Of a stretch of 64,000 bases of DNA, positions 17,385 through 27,279 are shown piece after piece. The stretch comes from Ascoidea asiatica (lineage: Eukaryota > Ascomycota > Saccharomycetes > Ascoideales > Ascoideaceae), in NCBI GenBank assembly GCA_001600695.1, contig BCKQ01000004.1, forward strand, positions 947,513-1,011,512, written 5' to 3'. Numbering within the stretch: the stretch's first letter is position 1; each line of letters starts with the position of its first letter. The translations under genes and the position numbers were made by a program. The notes beneath the pieces were generated by a model. It was not told the origin of the DNA. It ran no database searches and was given only the letters and a program-made list of their open reading frames with translations.

Positions 17385-18221
17385 TCAAATTTTTGAAGCT
17401 TTATCTCTTTCATCAGTGAATAATGCTTCTAATGGGTTTCTCAATGACTTTCTCCAAGTTCTGTATCCATTATCATTGATTTTTTTTTCTTTATTCTTAA
17501 CACCAGCCTGTGTAATATTAGCGCCCGTACCTTTATTAACATTATTAATAATATTTCCATGATTTTGATCTTCAGTGCCATCATTACCATCAAGGTCACC
17601 ATCATTATCAGTATTATTATCATCTTGTGGATAAAAGACTCTCAAAACAAAAGCATAAGTTGTAATAGTTAAGGAAGTTAAACAAGTAATAGAAAGAAAA
17701 ATAAAAGGACCAAATAAACCAACACCAATTATTGAAAAATTAATAAAAACAAAATGAACAAAAAAAAGCAAACTACCAATTGTAGAATTTAATAAAAATG
17801 ATAAAATTATGAAAAAAAGTATGAAAATTGGAAATAAAAATACTGATAAATTTAATATCACTAAACTATTGAAAATTGGATGTAAAGTAATAAATTGAAT
17901 TATTGAATCTAAATATGGTATTTTTTTAAAAAATTCTTTGATATTTTTATGAAAGTTTTTGATTGATTGATCAATTAAAATTTGTAGTAGTTTTGTTAAT
18001 ATTGATTCTTCCTGAAAATCATCAGTTCCATTTGCATTTACATTATCTTTTCCATTGTTATTATTTGTATTATTATTATTATTTCCATTAATATTTCCAA
18101 TTCCATTGTCACCTCTATCTTTGGGAATGTAATTATTAGTTGTATTATATCCAGCTTGAACAGGAACATTCTGATTTCTTGAAGTTGGATTCCTAATTGA
18201 GTTTCTATTTCTATTACTCAT
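17385..18221 (-). CDS. Promethin/LDO-like membrane protein
   Basis: 278 residues. The N-terminal 75 residues are Asn-rich and polar; the C-terminal 80 are Asp/Asn-rich and then basic. Between them (about 80-195) is an amphipathic stretch followed by two long hydrophobic hairpins, the layout of promethin/LDAF1 and yeast Ldo proteins, which assemble with seipin at lipid droplets. The block KIPYLDSIIQFITLHPIF matches KINYVDTAIAFAYNHPII of the spliced gene at 42110-43900. The following hydrophobic region aligns with a one-residue gap up to a shared Pro and onward to TYAFVLRVF versus AYSFYITYS. I infer that the two are distant paralogues. Family membership is inferred from pattern only; generic hairpin proteins such as reticulons are the alternative. 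Confidence 0.5.
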   Translation of the reverse strand: MSNRNRNSIRNPTSRNQNVPVQAGYNTTNNYIPKDRGDNGIGNINGNNNNNTNNNNGKDNVNANGTDDFQEESILTKLLQILIDQSIKNFHKNIKEFFKKIPYLDSIIQFITLHPIFNSLVILNLSVFLFPIFILFFIILSFLLNSTIGSLLFFVHFVFINFSIIGVGLFGPFIFLSITCLTSLTITTYAFVLRVFYPQDDNNTDNDGDLDGNDGTEDQNHGNIINNVNKGTGANITQAGVKNKEKKINDNGYRTWRKSLRNPLEALFTDERDKASKI

Positions 18222-18734
18222 TTTCAGTTCAAAATTGTTGTGAAGTATCTTTTTAAAGGAGAATGGAAATTGGTGGTCGAGCTGTATCAGCGCTTAGAAA
18301 TCAATATATTTTTCACTTATTTATTGAATTTGGGAACTTTTAAGAGCACTTCAAAGTAAACAAAAAAGAAAATTATCAAAAAGAGTATAAGAAGAAAGAA
18401 GAAAAAACAAAAGAAACAAGAAGAAAAGAAGAAGAAAAGACGCCAAAGTACAGAGCCAGAGTCGTTCCACAAATATGGCGTCAAATACGCATAGAATCTT
18501 TGATGCTCCGAGAAGCGGGTTTGAAGCGGCATACGAGCCTCGACGATTGAGAAAATATAAAAAAAAGGGTCCTCACCAAACTTAAAAACAAAAACTAGGA
18601 ATAAGAATAGGAATAGAATAAAAAATAGAGTAAATATAAACTATGTAAGGCGACTGATTAACGTATAATCCGAATTTCAAAAAAGAGAACTAAATAAACT
18701 TTTTTGGCTTTAGACTTGAAAAGTTGGAAGAGAT
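18222..18734. other. Intergenic region upstream of the promethin-like gene and downstream of the helicase
   Basis: About 510 bases between two minus-strand genes. A patch around 18435-18545 is G+C-richer and probably marks the promoter of the gene starting at 18221. A purine-rich run (18355-18435) produces a spurious Phe-rich open frame on the minus strand. No gene seen. Confidence 0.45.
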
Positions 18735-21700
18735 CTATCCTCTTAAATACGTTAAATGCTCTTTATAATTTCTATTGCTCCAGTCGTTGAAACCTTCACC
18801 ATCTACAACACTGTTCAAATCATATAAATAACTCAAATAATTTCCCCATATCTTCGAACTTTCACTTAATACCTTTGAGTTACCAACCATTAAAATACCA
18901 TTACAACCTCTAGTGATCAACGAATTAAATCTATTTTCGTCATTTATGAATTTCATTTGATCTAAGTTGTTATCTTTGGTTAAAATTTCAGATTTCACCG
19001 TTGAAATAATAATAAATTCCTTATAATGATCTTGAAATGATTCCAATGTACCAATTTCAATTCCTTTGACTTTGTTTATTATAGAGTTTTCAAATTCATT
19101 CACATTATTATCTTCAAATAATACAACTCTTTGCTTTGATGATAATTGCTTGAACTCAGTACCTGTTAAATCTTCTTCATTCTTATTAGTGTCATCTTCT
19201 TTGTTGTTTTCCATAATTGAATATCTTCTATTATAAAACTCCTCATATAACTGTTTGGCAAGCTGCATTCTTTGTCCAGTATATAATGTGATTATTCCAA
19301 TTTTTTCATTACTTATATTACAAACCTCATTAAGGAATTTAATTAAAATAGCAATTTTCTTTACTTCTTCTTTATTCTCATATGTTATTTGATTAATAAA
19401 AAAATTATCAACATTGTTAAATTTCTTTTTATAGTAAAATTCTCTTTCTTTATAATATTTATTATTTATTTGATCCCAAAATAAAACTGGAATTGAAATC
19501 TTAGGTATTAATCTTTTATTCAAATTAACTTTTTTAATAATTATATCATTATCTTCTTTAACAAATCCATGAATTAAATTTCCTTTGTAGAAAAAATTAG
19601 AAGGAAATTTAACTAATTTTGAATTCATTCTATATTGTTCATTCAATAACATTGAAGTACAATTTTTATTGATTAATACTCGATTAAATAATGAATCACT
19701 TAAATTAACATAATCTTCAACATTATTATTATTGTTGACATATGGTCTTAATTGTTTGATATCTCCAACTAAAATCAATTTATTGCAATTTCTACTAATT
19801 GGCAATAATGATAATCCGTTTGATGTTTGATTTGCATCATCAATAATAATTGAATCAAATTTAATATCTTCCAATCTAGAGTCTAATGAAGAAAAACATG
19901 TTGTAAAAATAACATCAAATGAATTAAAAAATTCATCAATAAATTTTTTCAAAACTTTATTATTTCTTTCTTTGACAACTTCATCTTTTTCAAATTTATC
20001 ATTCAAATAAATTTCAATTAAATCTTTCTCATTGGAATTTAAAATTAAATTATGAAAACTAAATTCTCCAATCTTTCTATTGATATTATATTCTTCTTCT
20101 TTTAAAATTGGAACTAATCTACAGATTTTTAAATCTCCATTTAACTCATTCAAATCTAAACAAGCTTTATCAACAGATGAACTTACTCCAGAACAATATA
20201 GTATTGGTTTAGAGTTTTTCTTAACTAAATTAGATATTATCGAAGAAATTGTAATCGTTTTACCGGTACCTGTATATCCATTAATTATTGAAAATTTATT
20301 CTGATAAACAAAATCAATTACTTTCTTTTGTAAAAAATTACAGTTTTCTGGATATAGAATTTCATTCAATGTTTGATCATTTGGTGTTATGGTTAGGGGA
20401 TTGAATTCAAAATTTTCAAATTTTTTACCTAAAATCAAATTCATTAAATATTCTTTTAATTCAATTTCTTTTGTTGAAATTCTGAAAAGTGTAATAATAA
20501 TTCTTGAAAATACTAAATTAAAAGGTAAAATATTGAAAGATTTGTTATTAGAAACATTAATAGGTAACTCAAAATCTTTTTTTTTATTATCATTTGAACT
20601 TTTCTTTTCCTCATTTTTACGAATGTTGTCTTTATCAAGAAAATGTAAATCATCATCATCATAATAATCATCATCTTCTTCATTTTTGCCTAACATTTTC
20701 AATGCTTCACTAACTAAAGCATAATCATCATCATCTTTACCATATGGATCAATTAAAAAAGTATTATAAATATTTCCATCTGAAGATTCATAACTATATT
20801 GTAAAATTGATAATTTTAATTCTGGGTTATAATCATTATTTGGTAAATCTTCAATAAAACAAAACATCAATTTATATAAATCTGGTTTCCCATTATCATA
20901 GGAATATTTTAATGCAATGATTTGATCATTACTCAAATATGGCAAATTATAATTCGTATTCAATCTGACAACTGCAGTCAAATCATTTAAGTTGAATTTG
21001 ATTGATTTATATGGAATAAAAGCTAAATTTTTAGAAAATTTATGATTTTTATTATTTGAAGGCATCATTAATTGATAGACTTGTTCATTGTAGATTAAAT
21101 TTGTATTATGAAATAAAAATTCATTGAAAGTATCATAATATGAATCGATTTCTGGGGCTACTAAATTCACATCTAAGTCAAAATTTGGGGCAGAAGGTGA
21201 CAATAATTTTTGATTTCTACTCTTAATTTTATCCATATTATCATTTTTAGATACAGCATTTGAGGAAGCGCTTTCGGATGAATATAAATATTGATTAAAA
21301 TGATCATCATCATTATGCCAAAAGACATAGTCATCATTTAAATTTTCATTATTTATATCAGAACTCTCATTATTCAAAGAATTGTTAATTAAATGATGAT
21401 TATGAGACTTGGAACTATTATTTTTAAAATTACTTTCATAAAGAAAAATATCAGCCAAATTAATATTGTTTAGTTTATTTAGAATTTTGAAATTGTTTTT
21501 TTTCAAAATAAAACTATTGATATAATTTTTGTTTAAAACAAGAGAAATAAACTGATCACTCTCAATTTCTTGATTATTGAAATATTTTGATTTAATATTA
21601 TGTAAACAAGAATCGTTTTGTTCATTATTACAAAAAAAGATTAATTTTTTATTATCATTAGTTAAATTTGCATCATTGGTTAAAGTAAAATCAACTAATT

Positions 21701-22910
21701 CATTTGAGATTTTATTAATTAGAATGAAATTTAAATCATTTAAGTTTGAATTTGAACAAGATTCACATTTTATTAGTAATAAATTGATATTTGAATAATT
21801 TATCAAACTAAAAGAATTATGATTATTGAATTTCATATGAAGAAAAAAATGGGAAGAATTATTTAATGAATTACCTGAATTACAAAAGATTTTTTTACAA
21901 TCATTACAATGAATCAAATAGTTTGAATTAAAATCATTACAATAAGAGCAATGAGAATTTAATAATTTTGTATTTGAAATTGTATTATTCAATTTACTTG
22001 AATCTAATTTTGAATCTGAATTAGAGTTTAAATTATTTGAATTGATTGAGAATTTATTCAATTTTTCTAAAATTGAAGAATTTTTGTTTTTTTTGAAAAA
22101 ACTATTTCTTTTAGAAGAATTTGACCTTGATAATGAGTTTCTTTTCGCGTGATTTGAGTGATTTGAATTTGAGTTATTTGAATTATTTGTATTATTATTT
22201 GCAAAAGAAGAAGGATTATAATTATTGAAATTATTACTTATAATTGGAGAACTTATTGGTACATTATTATTGGTATTTTGAATGGCAGTATGGGTAATAT
22301 TGTTATTATTTTGGGTATTATTTGGAATATTGTTTTGATAAGAAGAATTTCTATTATTATTTATTGAATTTCTTTTATTGAAAGAAGCAGAAGTGTTTCT
22401 CTTATGGTATATACTACTTCTTCTACTTGAAGAGGAATCATTTGAATTATTATTATAAGAATTATTGTTATTATAACTGTTGTTAGAAATGTTGTTGTTG
22501 TAGTTGTTATAGTTATTGTTATTATTATAGTTGTTATTGTTGTTGTTATTGTTATAGTTGTTGTAGCTATTGTTATTGTTATTGTTATTGTTATTATAGT
22601 TATTATTGTTATTATTATAGTTATTGTTATTGTTATTGTTATTGTTATTGTTATTGTTATTGTTATTGTTATTGTTATTATTATTATAATTGTTGTTATT
22701 ATTGAAGGTATAATTAGACATTAATGGACTATTAACTCTTGAATTATTCATTAAATTGGTATTGATATTAGCATTGTTGTTTATATTATTATTTATATTA
22801 TTATTCAAATCTAATTGAAGATTCAAATTAGTATAATCCAATTTTGAAAAACGTTTTGAATGACGTTTTTGATGAGTTGGTTTATTTGAAACATTAACTT
22901 CAGTTACCAT
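18735..22910 (-). CDS. ECM32: UPF1-like SF1 helicase, ECM32/MTT1 type, with Asn-rich N-terminus
   Basis: 1391 residues. Residues about 60-145 are nearly pure Asn and Tyr. Near 315-400 is a Cys/His region (CSYCNDF, CNDCKKIFC, then His residues and CESC) like the UPF1 CH domain. The helicase core follows: GYTGTGKT near 878 (motif I), IIIDDANQT near 1017 (motif II), LVGDIKQL (III), NEQYRMN (IV), ESFQDHYKEFIII (V) and ITRGCNGILMVGN near 1328 (VI). RLVPILKEEEYN and GEFSFHNLIL, and later TYENKEE, match S. cerevisiae Ecm32 better than Upf1. Ecm32/Mtt1 acts in translation termination. Motif I lacks the usual GPPGTGKT prolines and motif II has Asp where most have Glu, so ATPase activity may differ. 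A fast-evolving NAM7/UPF1 orthologue is the alternative. The start is the only suitable ATG. Confidence 0.65.
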   Translation of the reverse strand: MVTEVNVSNKPTHQKRHSKRFSKLDYTNLNLQLDLNNNINNNINNNANINTNLMNNSRVNSPLMSNYTFNNNNNYNNNNNNNNNNNNNNNNNNNNNNYNNNNNNYNNNNNNNNNSYNNYNNNNNNNNYNNNNNYNNYNNNISNNSYNNNNSYNNNSNDSSSSRRSSIYHKRNTSASFNKRNSINNNRNSSYQNNIPNNTQNNNNITHTAIQNTNNNVPISSPIISNNFNNYNPSSFANNNTNNSNNSNSNHSNHAKRNSLSRSNSSKRNSFFKKNKNSSILEKLNKFSINSNNLNSNSDSKLDSSKLNNTISNTKLLNSHCSYCNDFNSNYLIHCNDCKKIFCNSGNSLNNSSHFFLHMKFNNHNSFSLINYSNINLLLIKCESCSNSNLNDLNFILINKISNELVDFTLTNDANLTNDNKKLIFFCNNEQNDSCLHNIKSKYFNNQEIESDQFISLVLNKNYINSFILKKNNFKILNKLNNINLADIFLYESNFKNNSSKSHNHHLINNSLNNESSDINNENLNDDYVFWHNDDDHFNQYLYSSESASSNAVSKNDNMDKIKSRNQKLLSPSAPNFDLDVNLVAPEIDSYYDTFNEFLFHNTNLIYNEQVYQLMMPSNNKNHKFSKNLAFIPYKSIKFNLNDLTAVVRLNTNYNLPYLSNDQIIALKYSYDNGKPDLYKLMFCFIEDLPNNDYNPELKLSILQYSYESSDGNIYNTFLIDPYGKDDDDYALVSEALKMLGKNEEDDDYYDDDDLHFLDKDNIRKNEEKKSSNDNKKKDFELPINVSNNKSFNILPFNLVFSRIIITLFRISTKEIELKEYLMNLILGKKFENFEFNPLTITPNDQTLNEILYPENCNFLQKKVIDFVYQNKFSIINGYTGTGKTITISSIISNLVKKNSKPILYCSGVSSSVDKACLDLNELNGDLKICRLVPILKEEEYNINRKIGEFSFHNLILNSNEKDLIEIYLNDKFEKDEVVKERNNKVLKKFIDEFFNSFDVIFTTCFSSLDSRLEDIKFDSIIIDDANQTSNGLSLLPISRNCNKLILVGDIKQLRPYVNNNNNVEDYVNLSDSLFNRVLINKNCTSMLLNEQYRMNSKLVKFPSNFFYKGNLIHGFVKEDNDIIIKKVNLNKRLIPKISIPVLFWDQINNKYYKEREFYYKKKFNNVDNFFINQITYENKEEVKKIAILIKFLNEVCNISNEKIGIITLYTGQRMQLAKQLYEEFYNRRYSIMENNKEDDTNKNEEDLTGTEFKQLSSKQRVVLFEDNNVNEFENSIINKVKGIEIGTLESFQDHYKEFIIISTVKSEILTKDNNLDQMKFINDENRFNSLITRGCNGILMVGNSKVLSESSKIWGNYLSYLYDLNSVVDGEGFNDWSNRNYKEHLTYLRG
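22480..22720. repeat. Trinucleotide tract encoding poly-Asn
   Basis: Runs of GTT and ATT on the plus strand (AAC/AAT codons on the minus strand), broken by Tyr and Ser codons, encode about 80 residues of mostly Asn in the helicase N-terminus. Length variation between strains and prion-like behaviour would be expected. Confidence 0.9.
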
Positions 22911-24243
22911 TTTGAAGTGATATTGGAATACTATTATATTATCAATATATAAACATATGATTATATTATTATTATTAATATAATTGTAATTTTACTGGTA
23001 ATGATCTAGAAAGATAACGAAGTGATATTCTATGATATAATACAATATAATAGATAATGAAGAAAAAGAGCTAATGTTAAAGAGCTTTTGGCTTAAATAA
23101 TGAAGAACAATTAGGTCCATTAATTCGAGGTATGAATGAAGAAAAAAAATAAAAGAATGAATAGATGAAGTTAGTGGAAAAATAATTGGAAATAGAGAAA
23201 AAGAGCAAATAGAACAGCGCGACAGTTTATCAGCGGTCGAAGCAAAGTTAAGATTCAATTAACCGTAAACTTTACCAGTGAAAACGGCGAGTGGAAACGC
23301 GGCACCGTGCGTTACGCATCTCTGGTAAGTTTCAACCGCGCAACTTAATTTCAGGACACAATTACTGCAGGGGAAAAAGTGTTCTTGCATACTTTGGACA
23401 CGTACCTGAGGGGCTTTGTCCGGAACATTTGTCCTGAAAACGCGGTATAGTCACGGGAAATAATCCGTCTTTAAAACAGAATGCGTTGACGTGCTGTTCA
23501 AACGCGGAAAATTAATCCGGAAGGGGTGCCCTAATAAAAACCAGTGGTGTGGATGCTACTTTTACTTGGCTCGGCTGTCTCCTAGCAAAAGCAAGACCAA
23601 GAAATCACGTGATATTTATACAGCATTTCGGAATTATCGGGCTGACTAAGCTGCTAGCTAAACTTTTTTAATATCCGCTATCATAATCCGGCTTTAGCGG
23701 CGGAAATAGCTGCTTGCGGCGCGTGTGTGCGGTGTGTGGCTGCAGCTTGGTTGGACCAGTGTCATGGGGCTTTGGAATTCTTTGTCACTTTTCACTTGGC
23801 TTTTCATGCTTTTGCTTTTTGCTTTTTCAGATTCTCGTCACTTTGATTGATTTCATATCATTCAATTTTATTTATTTTAATACAAGAATATATTTGAAAA
23901 TATAAGAATATATTTAAGCATACATATGAAAATATATAAAAATAAAGAGAAAATATATAAAAATAAAGAGAAAATATAAGTTTGGCTTGTATATTTCTTC
24001 CGTAATTTCCATTAGTCTTTATCATTTTCTACTAAGTTCCATCACTTCTCAGTCCTTTTCTTTAAGAAATATAAATATATCAAAGATACAATCAAGAAAA
24101 TCAAAAAAAAATAGGAAAAAAACATATTCACTCATTAGTAACATTAACATTAGCATCAGCATATCAACATTGACGCATTATTGAAATATTTATCTATTTA
24201 GATATTGAGTATCCGTTTTTATTAAATTTTCAATAAAAACAAA
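22911..24243. other. Divergent promoter region of the helicase and ceramide synthase genes
   Basis: 1.3 kb. The centre (about 23225-23770) is the most G+C-rich island in the left half, with three AAACGCGG octamers (listed separately), a CACGTG palindrome at 23608-23613 inside ATCACGTGAT, and several CCGG or TCCGG cores. The outer parts are AT-rich. Short open frames inside the island (23714-23905 and others) lack coding character. No RNA gene recognised. Confidence 0.5.
23295..23507 (+). promoter_or_regulatory. Three direct AAACGCGG octamers
   Basis: Exact copies at 23295-23302, 23438-23445 and 23500-23507, all in the same orientation, plus GCGTTACGC and GCGTTGAC nearby. ACGCG is the MBF core. 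Three copies in 213 bases of an AT-rich genome is far above chance. They lie about 390-615 bases upstream of the helicase start and 740-950 upstream of the ceramide synthase gene. Confidence 0.45.
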
Positions 24244-25566
24244 ATGACAACCTCAAATCAAGAATCTGATATAAATTCATTTGAAGAATCAAAAGAAGCT
24301 AAAGAAGTTAAAAAATTAAGTGATTTAAAAAATATTAAAAATTCAAATTTAAGTTCAAAATCTACATCAAATTTAATTCTTGAAATAATTACAAATTTTA
24401 TTGAATTAAATTATAGAAATACTTGGTTAACTCCAGGTTTATTATATTTTTCAACTTTATCAATATATTTATTAAGTAATAATTATAATGATTCAAATCC
24501 CTTACATAAATTCATTTGTTTATCATATAATACACATGTTTATGATTTAAAAACAAATGGTATATTATATGATAAAGGTTATAAAGATTTATGTTTTATA
24601 TTATTTTATATGATTTTTTTTACCTTTTTAAGACAATTTATTATGGAATTTGTTTTATATCCTTTAACTCTTTTAAATTATTTTAAAAAACATATTGATG
24701 GTAAAAATGATAAAAAAAGATTAAGATTTATTGAACAATCATATTCTGTTTTTTATTATGCAATATCTTCTCCATTTGGTTTATATACAATGTATAATAT
24801 GCCAATTTGGTATTTTAATACAACTGAATTTTATAAAACTTATCCACATTATACAAATCCATTTTATTTAAAATTATTTTACCTTTTACAAGCTTCATTT
24901 TGGTCTCAACAAGCAACAATGCTTTTATTACAAGTTGAAAAACCAAGAAAAGATTTTAAAGAATTAGTATTTCATCATATTGTAACAATGTTATTAATTT
25001 ATTGTTCTTATACTTTTCATTTTACTTGGATTGGTGTTGCAATATATATCACCATGGATGTTTCTGATTTATTCTTAGCAACATCAAAAATTTTAAGTTA
25101 TTTAGATTCAATTTTTGTTGGACCTTTTTTTGCAATATTTGCATCAGTTTGGATTTATACAAGACATTATTTAAATTTAAAAATTTTATATAGTGTATTA
25201 ACAGAATTTAGAACTGTTGGTCCATATGTTTTAAATTTTAAAACTGGTCAATATAAATGTATTATAAGTCAACCGATTGTATTTTTTTTATTATCTTGTT
25301 TACAATTAGTTAATCTTTATTGGTGTTTTTTAATTTTAAGAATTGCTGTAAGATTCGTTTATAATGGTGAAGCAAAAGATGATAGAAGTGATGATGAAAT
25401 AGAAAATGAAGAAATCAATAATAAAATTGAAGAAATTAATAATAAAAATGAAGATAATAATGATGATGGAAATTCAATTAAAAAACTAAAAAGTAAAATA
25501 AATATTATTGATGGTAATACTAATGGTAATATTGTCAACTCACATGAACCAAAAAAAAATAAATAA
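24244..25566 (+). CDS. LAG1: Ceramide synthase catalytic subunit, copy 1
   Basis: 440-residue ER membrane acyl-CoA-dependent ceramide synthase, joining very-long-chain acyl-CoA to phytosphingosine or dihydrosphingosine. The TLC domain covers about residues 155-385. The Lag1 motif is intact: HHIVTMLLIYCSYTFHFTWIG with the two catalytic His near 244-245, then TMDVSDLFLATSK. Eight or so hydrophobic segments are visible. The acidic C-terminus (Asp/Glu/Asn-rich, ending EPKKNK) is typical of yeast Lag1/Lac1, which carry CK2 sites there, and the ending is a possible ER-retrieval-like signal. It is the first of a tandem pair with 27280-28566. Which copy corresponds to LAG1 and which to LAC1 cannot be decided, since duplication may be lineage-specific. 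Confidence 0.93.
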   Translation: MTTSNQESDINSFEESKEAKEVKKLSDLKNIKNSNLSSKSTSNLILEIITNFIELNYRNTWLTPGLLYFSTLSIYLLSNNYNDSNPLHKFICLSYNTHVYDLKTNGILYDKGYKDLCFILFYMIFFTFLRQFIMEFVLYPLTLLNYFKKHIDGKNDKKRLRFIEQSYSVFYYAISSPFGLYTMYNMPIWYFNTTEFYKTYPHYTNPFYLKLFYLLQASFWSQQATMLLLQVEKPRKDFKELVFHHIVTMLLIYCSYTFHFTWIGVAIYITMDVSDLFLATSKILSYLDSIFVGPFFAIFASVWIYTRHYLNLKILYSVLTEFRTVGPYVLNFKTGQYKCIISQPIVFFLLSCLQLVNLYWCFLILRIAVRFVYNGEAKDDRSDDEIENEEINNKIEEINNKNEDNNDDGNSIKKLKSKINIIDGNTNGNIVNSHEPKKNK

Positions 25567-25872
25567 ATAATGAATGAGAAAATTAAATAAATAATTTATA
25601 AAAAAATTTACAAAATTTTCAAAAAGAGTTCACTAATCTTATTTAATTTATATAAACTATATTTTTGTTAAATCATTTAGCTCTTACTTTTTAATATATA
25701 ATAAACGAAATGAAGTATTTTGCTAATTATAATATCATTTATGTTTATTCCAGTAGTAATATTAGAATTTTCAATATAATTAGTGAAATCAATCAATCTC
25801 ATAATATTTTTTGAATAAGTTAATCTTTTTGATCAATTATTTGAAATTGATATTGTGACTTACTTTGAAATG

Positions 25873-26160
25873 TTACTGACTTTTTAAATTATCTTTATCA
25901 TTATCTATGGTTATTGATATTTGATCTACTGTAGTAGAAGATGAATTTGGAACTGCGATCGAGGAAGAGTCTAAATTGGAATTGAAGTTAGTATCATATT
26001 CATCATTCATTGCTTATTCTATTCTCTGATGCATTTCATCACAATTGTTCTTCATATTTCTCCTTTATGATTCATTCATTGCCTTTCAAACATCATCATC
26101 ATCTTCTTTTAAAGCTTCTTTTGATTCATTGTTGAATGTTTTATATTTGTCAGTCTCAAA
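25873..26160 (-). pseudogene. Decayed coding fragment, unknown protein
   Basis: Read on the minus strand, one frame runs for about 95 codons to a TAA at 25873-25875 with only three internal stops. Coding-like segments include YKTFNNESKEALKEDDDDV and SSTTVDQISITIDNDKDN. The Ser/Asp-rich composition resembles the tails of genuine proteins in this window. I do not recognise the parent. It could be the 3' end of a dead gene left between the duplicated ceramide synthase genes. Confidence 0.35.
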
Positions 26161-26422
26161 AAGGTAATATTAAGGTCAAGTTACCCGTAACAGTTTAATT
26201 TCGACCACATACCTTTTAGGGTAGCTGTTGTTAAATGTGTTCATTGCATCTTAAGACATTGAGGTGCATATATTCTATGTCCTAAAATGTAAATATAGTG
26301 CATGTTCTTTGTACATCGTGGACAAAGTCACGGCATAGAAGAAACCGAATAGCCATGCGTCCGGCACCGGATGCACTGCCGTTTCCTGAGACACTGTCAC
26401 CCTTCGCGGTTGTACGGGTAGC

Positions 26423-26438
26423 CACTCCGTGTGGAGTG
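26423..26438. promoter_or_regulatory. Perfect palindrome CACTCC-GTGT-GGAGTG
   Basis: Six-base arms with a four-base spacer inside the G+C-richer island about 840 bases upstream of the second ceramide synthase gene. It resembles a dimeric transcription-factor site; no factor can be named. Confidence 0.3.
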
Positions 26439-27279
26439 TGGCTCGGTGAGGCCCTGAAGTTTAGCCACACCTGCCTTTTTTCTAAATTTATGTTCAAGCT
26501 TTTTCCTCTTTTGCAACATTCAGCAGCTTTCCAAACTGCCTTCAGGTCAAAAAATGATTGTAATCAAATTTATTTTTGTTGCTTTTTATTATTTTTATCA
26601 ACTTATGGGCTTTTTTTTTGAACTAATAAGCTTAATTATTATTTTACAGTAGTTATTATTATTATTATTATTGTGACAAGCTCAAAAAGACTCTCTTTTA
26701 CCAAAAGACAGATAAAATGATAAGATGACCTTAAACCCAAAAAATGTACCTGGCTAATCCAACAATTTTATCACAGGTGTTCACACTTCTCAGGGTTTTT
26801 CAAATGTAGGCAAATTAATGATTAGTTTTTAAGTACTGGATGTAAAAATTATAGTCACTTTCACAAGCTTGACTTAATATTTAATATTACCACTAATATT
26901 TATAAATGAATATCCTATTCTGATTCCTTTACTGATTATTTTTTTACATTTCTATGTTTCGTTTGATATAAATAAAGAGAAACTATTCTCACTAATTACA
27001 TATTCTTTTTATATGTATAACTTATACTCCATTCTTTTATCAATTTTCTTTTTTCATTAATTATTAACTATTAATTATTTATTATTTATCACTTATCATT
27101 TAATCATCATTTTTATTTATTTATTTTCACTTTATTATTTTCTCACTCTGGACATCACAAATATAATCAAATCACAGCCAAATTAAATCAAATCAAATTA
27201 AATTAAATCAAATTAAATTTAATCAAATCAAATCAAACACTTTTCACTCAATAACCTCTAATACTAATTAGTTTTTAAA

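Larger units (their letters stand above)
25567..27279. other. Intergenic region between tandem ceramide synthase genes, with a fossil frame and a promoter island
   Basis: 1.7 kb. At 25873-26160 the minus strand carries a coding-like frame broken by three stops (listed as pseudogene). TTACCCG, a Reb1-like site, is at 26181-26187. A G+C-richer island at about 26290-26530 includes a perfect palindrome. The last 400 bases are AT-rich with repeated AAATCAAATTAAAT-like pentamers (27180-27240), probably leader. No intact gene. Confidence 0.5.

Noticed and set aside
18317-18532. Minus-strand Phe-rich frame upstream of the helicase 3' end
   Set aside because: Produced by a purine-rich simple-sequence run; no protein character.
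23608-23650. ATCACGTGAT as a centromere CDEI element
   Set aside because: No 80-90 base AT-rich CDEII followed by a CDEIII-like CCGAA motif; a Cbf1/Pho4-type promoter site is simpler.
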